A stretch of 64,000 bases of DNA, taken from Asterochloris sp. CNOR1. Taxonomy: Eukaryota > Chlorophyta > Trebouxiophyceae > Trebouxiales > Trebouxiaceae. The notes under the pieces are model-generated. The model was not told the DNA's origin. It saw only the letters and a program-made list of their open reading frames with translations, and searched no databases. Location of the stretch: positions 1,240,001 to 1,304,000 of the forward strand of contig OZ017749.1 in NCBI GenBank assembly GCA_963969365.1, in the 5' to 3' direction. Shown piece after piece: positions 37,463 through 47,725 of this stretch. Positions within the stretch are counted from its first letter, which is position 1. The number at the start of each line of letters is the position of its first letter. The position numbers and the translations under genes were made by a program.

Positions 37463-39956
37463 CTAGCAAGCCTCAAATGTGCCAAGCAAGGCCTCGAGGA
37501 TGGACGAAGAGCTGCGCAGCACAGACAGTGGGCACCTGTTTGCCCTCTTGCGCATCTCGTCATCCACCACTTCTTGTTTGATCTGGCGGTAGTTGTCAAT
37601 CCGTGCCATTGGCATGCTGCCCAAGCCATCAAAAGCCATCTGCATTGCTGGCTGCACAGTCAGCCTGCTGCAAGGGTACAGGCATGGTCGGGCGGCAGGG
37701 TTGACCCCCCCCACCCCCTACTGCCACAGGCTGCAGCTGGTGCCACTGTATGCCGATCAAAAGCAGGGTGCTGCACCCTTGCAGCAAAAGTGCGCACTGC
37801 AAGAGCAGGAGTGCTGACCTTCATGAGCTTTTCCCGGTCATGCATGGCCTGCGCAGCGCGACGCATCTCACGCAGGAGCGTGCCCGGGTTGTCCTGTGCC
37901 AGCAGGCTCTCCTCATGGATCCTCATCAACGCCAGGCCCACCCGGAATAAGATCTTAGGGCCCTCGTTCAGGAGGGCATCCCACACCCTGGCCGTCGTCT
38001 GCAAAGCACCCCTGCTGCGTTTGAGCGCCCGCCCACAAATGCAGCACGCTCACAGCAACAGCTCAGCTAATGTCATGAGTGCATTCCAGCAACTTTCAGC
38101 AGAAACAGCAACCTGCACTTGGAAGCCCACCTCAGCTGGGAGAGAGGTGCTGAAGAGGCACAGGAACCAGTCAGTGGCAATGATGGACATGTCACAGCTA
38201 AGCGCTTGAAGGTGCTTGTAGAGTCTGGGTTGCTTTTTGGACAGCAGCTCCTGCACGGCACCATGGAGCTGAGCAGCTGCATGACCGCCAGGGGCCGGGA
38301 GGAGGCTTCGACATGCCGGGCCTCACCTCCAGGGAACGCATCTCAACATGTGTGCCGACCAGGTTGGCTGCATACATGTCGTGGTACAGAATGCCTGCAG
38401 CACTGGAGGCTTTGCTTGGCCACCTGGCCACTGCCTGGACGCATGCATGAGGTCGGCAGCGCCTCCATGCTCCACGATCGCGGGCAGGCGAGGCTGGGCA
38501 GACAGCCAGGGTGTCTTGCAGCGATGGCAGGACCCTGTGCTGAGAAGATCAGCATGCTCCACCAGGAGCAGCAGCCCAGTCGGGCACGAGTCAGGAGTAC
38601 GCAGCACTGGCAGCAGCGTTCCTATGAGGCTTTCATCGATGCAGGCCCGTTTTGTAGACGGCCCACCGTTATCGTCTATGAGCGCCACCATGGCCCAAAA
38701 CGCCTTCTCCTCGTCCAGGTCCATGCCCAGCAGCAGCATGGCTGCCACATAGTTCATGCTCTGGCAGTACCCCACCTCCGGCTTGTGCACACTGAAGGCC
38801 AGCAGCACCCGCCGCAGGGCGCTCTTGCCATCCCCACCGGCGACCCAGGAGTTGTGGGGGAATGTGCGTGGCAGGTCCTGCACGCACAAGAGCGCATTCC
38901 GCGTGCACAAGCACCACCAGCAGGCTCCTGCAAGGCCCTCAATTCCGGGGGAGGTCTGGCACAGTGGGCAGCAGGTGTGGGCCTGAAGTCGGCCTTGCCA
39001 CCTCATAAGATGTCAACGAGGGTTTCTGCATAGGTGTAATGACGCGAGCAGCACCAGAGCGCCGTGGCAAGGGCGCTGTCTGCCTCCCTGCCTCTGGCAA
39101 AGAGCGCATCGGAGGGGACAGGGCCTCTGGCTGCTGGTGGGCCCCCCCCCACCAGCATGCACCAAGCTGCCTGGCTGGCCACAATATTTGGCACAGCGCT
39201 TTCACACAGCACAGGGTCCTGATGCACTCACCAGCTCAATCTGGTGGGAGGCAATGGAGCACGCCTCCCCCATGTGCACCATTGCCTCATAATAGTTGTT
39301 CATCTGCTCCTTCTGCTTGGCTGCAGCGCCAGAGACCTCGCTCCATACCCAGGCGCGGTGCTTGGGGGGCACACCCTGCGGGGCAGGGGCCCTCAGCTCA
39401 GCCTGGCCTCGCGCGAACATAGATGGTTCTTAGTGCAGCCATCCATTGCCGCGATGATCTGCAGTTGATACTGTGATGCCCCGCTGATTGAACTCCGCTG
39501 GTGGAGTGTACTACCAATAAACACAACATGCCTGCACCGTGCAGAGGCCAGCAGGTGCCTGGTGCTCAAGCTGACGTCTGGGCCCACCTTCCTGCAGTGC
39601 TCTCTCGGCTCCTCCTTGTCAAGACAACCCCCTGACTATGATCAATTTGCTGGTAACCTCCAGACAGCAGCCTTTTGCAGAATGCTGCCTCACCTTCCGG
39701 CAGAGCTTTTTCAGCTTCTCCATGGGAGGCAACTGCCCTGCCTTAGCATACTTTTGCCACTTGTCCTCCTGCTTGCGCTGCGCAGCAATGCACTCCTGCC
39801 GGGCCTTGGCCTGCTGTGGCGTCAGGTCCAGAGGAAAGCCATACTCATCAAAGGCCTGCACAGGCAATGCGTTCATCGGAGTTCAATCACCAACCGGGTG
39901 GTACCAGCTTCACTCCCAGTCACAGATGCAGTTCTTACCGCCTGCGGAGATGACAT
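37463..39956 (-). CDS. TBC-domain Rab GTPase-activating protein, 8 exons
   Basis: Stimulates GTP hydrolysis by a Rab GTPase and so controls vesicle traffic. Exons in phase: 39939-39956, 39694-39855, 39232-39375, 38667-38877, 38327-38394, 38131-38250, 37819-37998, 37463-37651; 363 aa. A short N-terminal segment (AFDEYGFPLDLTPQQ) leads to KKLCRKGVPPKHRAWVW, the usual TBC entry. Both catalytic fingers are intact: the arginine finger IELDLPR (IxxDxxR, about residue 120) and the glutamine finger GYCQSMNY (YxQ). The domain continues through SIIATDWFLCLFS and RVWDALLNEGPKILFRVGLA to a basic helical tail with FDGLGSMPMARID. The protein is close to a bare TBC domain. The first coding exon has only six codons (MSSPQA), and the last acceptor has alternatives a few codons apart. 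Which Rab it acts on cannot be told. Confidence 0.92.
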
Positions 39957-40340
39957 CACAGGTGCACCAATCTGAGAGGCCACTGACGCGAGTTCGGAAA
40001 GCAAGACTCGACACAAAAACAGTGACGATGGCGCAGTGAGTGGGTGCAGAGCGGTATCAACGGCATGTTCGGGAGAGGAACCCTCTGCTTAGGTTCTCAC
40101 CCAAATCCTGTGCTCACCGCAGCGTGCTGAGCGAGGAACAGGCTCCAGGACTCAGTGGGGCGAGCTAGTGTGTCAAGCTGTTCTGGCAAGCCAGCTCCGA
40201 CAGTGCCCATAGGCAATCTGCAATGCAGACTCAGAGGAGTCTGGGTGGAAGGCAGCTGCAGAGCACCCACCTGTCAAGCAGGCATGGCTCAGGCATGGGC
40301 CAACGGATTGTTTACCCCAGGGCATCCCAGCATATCAAGA
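39957..40340. other. Short divergent intergenic region / possible bidirectional promoter
   Basis: This lies between the start of the minus-strand TBC gene and the first recognisable exons of the plus-strand gene to its right. An ATGGCGCA followed by GTGAGT at 40029 could be a first exon of the right-hand gene, which would leave only about 70 bp between start codons, but I could not join it onward. No other element was recognised. Confidence 0.35.
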
Positions 40341-43300
40341 AGCGTCCCTGCAGAATCCTGACTCTGTCCGTGGCAGAGGTGCTGTACCACGCCCAGATGG
40401 GAATCACCACTGATCTGGTGCTGCTGTGTGTAGACAAGCCCCCTGACCCTCCTCGTCGATGCGTGCAGGATGCAGCCAATCTTCCGCGACCAGCCCCAAC
40501 CCCGTCGGGGGTGCTGATGAAGACTCTGCTTGGGGTGCGCCTGCATGTGCATCCTTGACAGTCAGGGCATGGGATTAGGCCATCTGCACTTGGGCTGTTC
40601 GCGCCGGCCTGCTGTGCTTACAGACATGCTGCGTACCAAGCCATGCTGTGGCATGCTTCTGAGATGAGGTCACCATCTCATGCGCAGGCCTGTCATGCCT
40701 GCAGGCAGCTGCCCTTCTTCCCCTGTTTGCGGGCGCCCTGCTCCCGGCTGGTGTGCTGGGCAGGGGCAGGGCAGGCCTCTCCCCCGAGCCTGCAGCTGTG
40801 ATGGTAATGGAAGGGCCCAGGGCACATGAGAGGCGACTGCAGCAGGAGCGGGCCAGCATGGCAGTGCAGCAGCAGGCAGGTGTCCAGGAGCTGCACACTG
40901 GCAGCCTTCTGAGAGGTGGCTTCAGGGGCGCTGAAGAATTTGAGTCAAGGCATGCCAGCCCCAGGCTGACTGAGGCCCTGTCGGAGCAGTCCATGCAGCG
41001 GGTGGCAGGTGAGGCTACAGCTGACCCCACAGGTCGCCTCAGCCAAGCTGTGCTCCAAGAAGTTGGCATTGTGTTGCCAAGCACAGCCATCAGTCTGGGT
41101 GGATGCATGTAAAGCTGAGCAATGAGAAGCTGCTGTGACGTTTCTGCCCAGCGCAGCATCGACGTGAGCCGTCCACACTTTGACTGCAGCAACTCTGGGG
41201 GTCACAGCCGCGGCCCTCCTCGTCCTCAAGTCCTCCCTGGACACCTATCAGGGCGCAGAGGGCGGCCACAAGGGGTAAGGTCGTTAGTTGCCATGCTTGT
41301 GTCACTGCCTCATTGAAGACCTTGTCCAGCTCGAGCTAGCTGAGCCACTGTTGGTCCTCTTGAAACGTGCACCCCTGTATCCTGCAGGTACTCCGATGAG
41401 TGGGACCAAGAGCAGGGCAACAGCGAGCCCCTGCCACGCCCCATCTCCACTGCTAGTGGAACAGGGTAAGCTGTACGAGTTATGCCAGGGAGTAGGCGGA
41501 GGCTGCATGACCAAGCTTCTGTGCTGGGCTCTGTGCACTTCCATGTTGCGCCCTGTTGCACAAATGAGTGCTGCTGTGCAGGGCCCCGCGCGAGAGCATG
41601 GCGGGTGGTAGTGCTGGGCCCTCCCAGCACACGCAGGGGTCACAGGAGGCGCCTCGCAGCCAGGGCCTTGTGCAGCAGGCTGCACAGTCTCAGGTGGGCA
41701 GTCTATACCGAATTGCTGATGGGACCCTTGCCTACAAGTGGATTGTTGCATATGCAACAGCAGGATCTTTTCTCCTCCACTCTCAAGTCATGAGCTGTTG
41801 GCCCTCCCCTCACATCGAGGCAGAAGGCAGGCACGTCAGCCTGGCAGGCAGCAGCTGGACGTGCGCGCGGTTTGATGCCCCCATCACGCCTGCACCTTCC
41901 GCCTTGCCCCTGCAGGGCAGCCCTGCTGGTGCGACCAAGGCTTCTGCAGCCATCCCAAATGAGCGTCGCCTGCGCCAGATTCAGCAGAGCGAGATGATGG
42001 GGCGGGTCAGGGCTCTGCAGGGTGACCAGGACGGCCCAGCAGCCACCACCTTTGTGCCCAGCCAGGTGCACGCCATCTCAATGCTGCTGCACTGACGCTG
42101 GTGTGCAGATGGGGACAGCTCTGCCGCTGGCTTGCCTGGCTGCATACCTTCTTGTCACTGACTTCACATGCTGAGGCTGCCCCAGTAGCCACCACCTGCA
42201 AAACATCCTGGTGCGTACTGCTCTTCTGCTGCAGCAGATACTGCTCTGCAGGCTGTCAAGGTGTGCCTGCATTCAGGCTGTGTTCTTTTGCAAAAGTCTG
42301 CTCAGCTCTCTATGGTACCAGCGCCGCAGCTCAAGGCCCCTTTCTGAACCCCGCATTCTGCAGGCCGGTGATGCTGCTGCGGGCGCTGCGGAGCCATCTG
42401 AGCCCAAGAAGCAACAGAAGCCAGTGGCCGCCAAGGGCACAGCTTCGGCGCCAGAGCAACCCACAGGTCAGCGTTGCTGCAGCCTTGTTGTGTGCTGCGC
42501 CCCTCCAAGGAGCCAGTCCCAGACTGAGCCTGACCTCTGTCGTTGCAGAGCCCACCAAGCTGCTGTCCGATGGAGAATCCACAGGCGCCTTGGCCTCTGG
42601 ACTTGCCACTGCTGGCATGTCTGCTCAACCACAGACTCCCTTGCAGGTAAGCCATGCTAACTTGTGGGTGCACCACCAGGTGCCCTGAGCCCACTGTGCA
42701 GCTGTGGCGTCAGCCTGAAGTTGCCTGGCCTGCAGGGTTCCCCATCAGCCACAGGGCCAAGTGCAGCTGCCTCAGGGGCAGAGCTGGTCCTGCAGGCTGG
42801 CGCTTCCCAGGCAGTGGCTACCGCCAACCCCAGCGCCGCTCAGCAGGCCGCATCTTTGGAGGCTGAGAGCCCCATGCAGCGCTTCCTGGGCTTCATTGGT
42901 TGGCAGGCTGCTGGCCAGGCGCAGGCCAGGTGGGCAGACGCAGACAGCAGAGCAAGAGGCGCATCCTCATCATGAGCTGGAACTGGTAGCCTACTGACTG
43001 CCTAGCTCTGTCACCAATGTCCCTGCAAGCATGTGAGACCCACTCTGCTGAAGTTCGCGTGAAGCGCATGGCAACAGAGCCTCAGTCAAAGCTGCAGAAC
43101 GGAGCGAGAGGCAGCCGCACGGCGTCATGCCATCGGGCAGCAGCAGCAGAATGTGGAGGCTGCCATGCTGGAGCATCAGGCAGCAGAACGCAGGGAGTCC
43201 GATGCCTTTGGACGGCAGGCCAAGCGGACACAGGCAGCCGCCCGCAGGGAGGCGCTGGGGCAAGAGGAGCGGGAGGCACAGGCCGCCAGCCTTGCGCGGC

Positions 43301-46300
43301 AGGCCGCTGCTCGCAGGGAGGGCCCTCAGCAGGCAGCCACGGCTGAGGTACGGGTGGCCCCTGCCAGTGGTCAAGCAACCCCTGGCAGCGGCCCTGCCCG
43401 CCCAGCGCTGGCTGGCAACAGGCCCCGAATGAGTGTAAGCCCATTTGATGAAGCCCATTTGGTGCAGGGCTCTAAAGCAGGGAGAGCCTACATGAGAGCC
43501 CCTGTCATGGGGCTGCTCACCTTCTTTGCCTCGGCCGCTCAAGCTCTCATCCTGTCACCCCAGGTGAGCAACAGGCCCTCTGCTCCCTCACAGATGCCCT
43601 TGTTGGCTGGGAGGCTGGGTTTCACTGCTCTTTTGAGGATACACTCTAAGCTTGATGCATGGGCGTCATGACAGCTGCAGTGCCTCAGCTGGCACGCTTG
43701 CCAGTGCACAGCATGCCTGAATCTTGCCTTGGCCAGCAGGTTCAGTATGGTGCTGCAGGTCCCTGCAGCTACCACTGCCACCGGCAAGTCGTCCCTGCTG
43801 CAGCGGGAGGGGCAGGGGGTTACCCTCCTGGCCACCTGGCAGGAGCAGCGCACAGCCCAGGCGCTGGCGCAGGCAGCTGCTGCCCACAGCCTGGCTGCGA
43901 GGGTGGAAGCTCAGGTGGGTGCCCTCCCGCAGGGGCAGTGCGCCCGGAGGGGGCAGGGCAGGCTGCAGCTGCTGGGGTCAGGCCAGCGGCCTGGCACATG
44001 CTGCAGGGCTCTGCATGCAGCTGGAGCACCAATTGCTGCGTGCCCAATGCTTTGTGCTGCTTGCAAAAGGCCTCTGCTGACTGGCTCCTCCAGCTGGTCA
44101 ATCTTGGAGCTCTGTGCCCAGTCCTTGCTGTGGGGTGGCAATGCCTGGCCCTGTGTCTGCAGGCCCGCAGGCGGTCTGCAGCTCGCAGCAAGGCCGCACA
44201 GGAGCAGGCGGAGTGGCAGCATGCCCTGCAGCAGTCTACCTGGGCTAAGTATGACATGATCAAGGTGGTGCTCACAGAGGCCGCCAGCGCCACCAAGGTC
44301 AGCGTGTAGGCCCAATGGAGGTCTGCGCCTGCTCTGCCGCAGTCAAAGGATGCTCTTTGCCCTTGCAGCCGAGGGGGCATGCTGTGTCAGGCAGCCTGAA
44401 AGCTCTGCAGACCACCATCCCCTCCTCTACCTGTTGTATGCTGTCATGACCTTGGTGCTCAAATCAGGTGGGCCCCAGCTGTGTGCTGCTGGGTTCATGC
44501 TGCCGTGGAGTATCCGACCTCCACAGCAGGAGGCACTGCCTGCATAGTTGCGCCTGCAGTGCTTCTGAACTCGCAATGGCTGCGCGTGAGCCACACAGCC
44601 TTTCATGGGTGCACGATCGGATAATCTGGGCACATGCTGATCAACAGCTCATCATGCTGTGCTGCTGTGCCCTGCAGGATGAGGAGCGCATCAGTCCCGC
44701 ACGGGCCCTGGCTGAGGCACAGCCCCCCGCGGGGGTCCAGAAGTACGACTTCCTGCGCAGCCTGATCAACGAGGCGGTGCAGGGGGAGCAGCGGGGGGCG
44801 GTCTGGGACATGCTGGACCGCGCCAGGGAGACGGGGGCGGTCACCCCCGCCAAGCTGGATCCCGTGTATGCCATGCTGCAGGCCATGCAGGTCAGCACTG
44901 GGTTAGGGTCTGGAGTGTGGGATGCGCCTTCCCGGATGTGCATGTGCGCACAGCTGGAGGGCGCCTGGGAGCAACCTGCAGCCCAGTTGACTCTGGGCAA
45001 GCCGCCTGCACTTGACACAGCTGCCTGTGCCTGGCACCAGGTGCTGCCCGGTGAGCCCTGCTGCGCAGCTCCTGATGCCGGTGTTGGCTGTGCAGTATGA
45101 GGCAGACTGGGGCACCCCCGCGGACCCCGTTGGCAACCTGATCCACGCGGGGGCCACCTGGGGGGGCGACTGGGGGCCTGCCCCGCCGCTAGACCCTGTC
45201 GGCCGCATCCTGGAGGACGCGCACCGCCCCTGGCAGGCTGTGGACAGCAAGTATGACGTGTGGCAGGCCGTGGGGCGCTTTGCTCAGTCCCCCGACCCGC
45301 GCAGCTACCCTGAGTGGGACCCTCTGGCAGCCGCCCTCATGGCTGAGGCACCCCAGGGTGAGCGCGCAGTGGCTTCGGGCAGGCAGGCACTGGTTGGCCC
45401 TGGCAGTGCATGGCGCTAGGCTCCTCTGACAAGTACGCCTCCTTGTGGGTTGTCAGTTGTCAAGCTCAGGCCAGCCCCAGTCATGTGCCGGCAGGAGAGT
45501 TCGCTGGTAGTGGCCATGCTCAATGCACATGGGCTCCCACCTTGGCTCCTCACACAGGATGCAGGACGGTGCTCTGTGCCTGGCTGCAGGGGAGGCTTGG
45601 GCTGACCCACTGCCCTCAGTGCTCCGCGGCCTGAGGGGCCTGCGTGCGGTGGGGCAGGGCCAGGCCCACCGCGCCCACCAAGCAGCTGACGGCAGGGTGC
45701 AGGAGCGCCAGCTGGATGCTTTTGCAGCCGCTGGGGACGCTCTGCGTGCCTCAGGCGAGGGCAGCAGCCTCGATGGTGGCAGTCTGCAGAGCATGCAGTC
45801 AGCGGAGCGCAGGCGACGTCAGAGGGAGGCCACCCTGGCCCTGCTGGCTAAGTACAACCCCTTTGAGCAGGTGTGCAGGCTGCATGGACTCTGCATATGC
45901 CCTTTTCGCCAGGTCCCAACCAATTCAAGCATGCAGGTCAAGGACTTCCATCTGAGCAGGTGGGCTGCAGGGACCTTGGTTGCAGGGACCTTGGTTGCAA
46001 ACGCGGCCCATCTGACAAATTAGGCATGCACAAGTCTGGGCAGTGGCACATGCAATTGCACCCGCCAGCCCCTGCAGGCAGTGACATTCAGCCGGTGAGG
46101 CTGCAGCTGCATCACTTTGCTGCTGTCTGGCCTGAGACAGGGTTCAAACTGCATACATTCCAACAAGGCTGCAGTACATCAGGTTTTGCAGGTGTGTGAA
46201 TGCTTCTGATGCCCTGCAGGGTGTTGGACAGGCAGGTGGGGCCACAATTGCAGATGCAGGCGGGGGAGGCGCCGCCAAGCACACCTGGATGTCAGGGGAG

Positions 46301-46806
46301 GAGCTGGTTGATGAGCCAGTGGCCGACCAGGTCAGAGGCTGCCTTATGCTGCAGGGCTCTTGCTGCTGGGCTCTCGCTGGAAGCCGAGGAGTGCCTGACA
46401 GAGAAGCATCTTGCTGGGGCAGCCTCACATTGCTGCCTCCCAGTGGCTAATCAGCTTGTGGGTGCAAGCCGGTACATGGGACCAGGTCAGGCATAATTGT
46501 GAGGTGCCGCTAAGTATTAAAAACACCTGAGATCTTGACATTGTTCCGCTGTGTTTGCAGGTGGAGGCAAAGAGGCGCAAGAACCCCATGGTTCCAGATG
46601 CGACGATCGACCTGCCCAGCAGGCGGCAGCAGGATGCCAAAGCAAAGCAGTCTCGTCTCACAGGCGTGGGCATTTCACAGGCAGCAGCTGCTGCCGTGGC
46701 CATTGCACCTGCCCTGGCTGCTGTCCAGGAGGCCGCTGCTCGCCACGCTCAGCCAACTGTGGATGCCTTGACAGTAATGATGCACCTGCATGCTGGCGGC
46801 ATGTAA
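40341..46806 (+). CDS. Large unrecognised Ala/Gln-rich protein
   Basis: No family recognised. Exons that join in phase include 41190-41274, 41388-41465, 41582-41693, 41916-42065, 42364-42466, 42549-42646, 42736-42929, then ~43095-43348, ~43749-43913, ~44162-44300, ~44678-44889, ~45095-45357, ~45590-45869, ~46220-46329 and 46561-46806. Earlier pieces near 40341-40530 (ILTLSVAEVLYHAQMG) and ~40735-41008 look coding, but their joins are unclear. A short hydrophobic stretch (LGVTAAALLVL) lies in the exon at 41190. The middle is low-complexity Ala/Gln/Ser, followed by an Arg/Glu/Ala-rich helical region (REALGQEEREAQAASLARQ). A more globular part at 44678-45357 (KYDFLRSLINEAVQGEQR, then YEADWGTPADPVGNLIHAG) carries several Trp and Asp-Pro motifs. 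The last exon begins VEAKRRKNPMVPDATIDLPS. The stop TAA lies within TGTAA. Confidence 0.65.
45966..45995 (+). repeat. 15-bp direct tandem repeat, two copies
   Basis: TGCAGGGACCTTGGT occurs twice in a row in an intron of the large unrecognised gene. Each copy begins with an acceptor-like TGCAG. Confidence 0.9.
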
Positions 46807-47282
46807 ACAGCAGCCCTAAGGTCTGGGCGCCAAAGTCTACCCCCCCCAACGTCATAAGGCACCAAACTCAAGACACCCACACACTTCCCTCCCAGGTTAT
46901 GAGACTGCTGCATCCCCGAGGCAGCGAACTGGGCCTTTGTGAGAGATTTTGCTTGTCGAGCTAGAGTATGCATGGCCCGCAGATTTTGATGGCCAACGAT
47001 TTACTACTGCACGCTGTCCCATTTCCGCATCTGCCCTCAACTGCTGCATACAGAAGACATTGTTTCCTCCATCACTTTCATAACACGGATGCACTGGCAG
47101 TGAGACAGGCACTGGCAGTGCGACATGAACGGGCAGAGCATGTATGAGTTCAGATGTGAATGAAGAGAGTGAGTATCAAACCTAATGTTGCTGCTCATGG
47201 GCCACTGGGGGGATGCTGTCACCAAACTGCAGTGGTAGGCTGCACGTGAGTGACATGGCATCCAAGGAAGTTTGAGCAGCTG
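46807..47282. other. Convergent intergenic region left of MIC10
   Basis: About 475 bp between the stop of the large unrecognised gene (+) and the stop of MIC10 (-). It contains an 18-bp direct repeat at 47091-47126 (GCACTGGCAGTGAGACAG and GCACTGGCAGTGCGACAT). No exon was recognised. Confidence 0.6.
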
Positions 47283-47672
47283 TCAAGCACAGCATGACCT
47301 GACCTCTCTATGGCAATCCTCCCACGCTGAACCCAGACCAAAGCCTGCGCCCAATGCTGTCAGAGATGCACGAGGCCCAGCGCCACCTGCAGCGCAGAGG
47401 CAGGATGCCCGAGAATGCTTGGGACGGACTGCAAGCAAGATCACTGTGCCTGCGTCAAGCAACTCAGCAGGTACATCCTGTGCAGCACAGCAGTTTAAAT
47501 TGAAGCAGAGGGGTGCAGCCATCTCACGTAGCAGAAGGAGGGCGGCAGCCCCTCCGGCCAGAGTGCCATACACTGTCCGCTTGACCATCAAGTCTATGCA
47601 CTTGTCCCATTTCTCGTCAATGTACAGCTCCTTGGGCCTCTGCAGTTTCTGAGGTGTTTCGGCCATCGCCAT
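47283..47672 (-). CDS. MIC10: MICOS complex subunit MIC10, two exons, 82 aa
   Basis: Small inner-mitochondrial-membrane protein whose hairpin oligomers bend the membrane at cristae junctions. Exons 47528-47672 and 47283-47386 join in phase (C plus GT makes the Arg codon) to give 82 aa, the usual family size. The family layout is complete: IDEKWDKCIDLMVKR before TM1, TM1 VYGTLAGGAAALLLL with a glycine motif, a short basic loop, TM2 TALGAGFGLGSAW carrying GxGxGxG, then EDCHREV. The 141-bp intron is a multiple of three with no stop in frame, so a retained-intron form would read through as 129 aa. Two Met codons lie at the start (47672 and 47666). The start is only 53 nt downstream of the stop of the GT61 gene on the same strand. 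Confidence 0.92.
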   Translation of the reverse strand: MAMAETPQKLQRPKELYIDEKWDKCIDLMVKRTVYGTLAGGAAALLLLREMAAPLCFNLNCCAAQDVPAELLDAGTVILLAVRPKHSRASCLCAAGGAGPRASLTALGAGFGLGSAWEDCHREVRSCCA

Positions 47673-47725
47673 TGGCTCTTGAACTGGTCAGTACCACTGG
47701 GACATGGTCAACGACACCAAAAGAT
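47673..47725 (-). promoter_or_regulatory. 53-nt spacer between GT61 stop and MIC10 start
   Basis: This must hold the GT61 3' UTR and whatever drives MIC10, unless the two are on one transcript. TGTAA, the green-algal poly(A) signal, overlaps the GT61 stop at 47726-47730 in gene orientation. No TATA-like box was noticed within the 53 nt. Confidence 0.5.

Noticed and set aside
38119-39033. A 304-codon plus-strand open frame
   Set aside because: It is antisense to TBC exons with intact catalytic motifs; its own translation shows no recognisable pattern.
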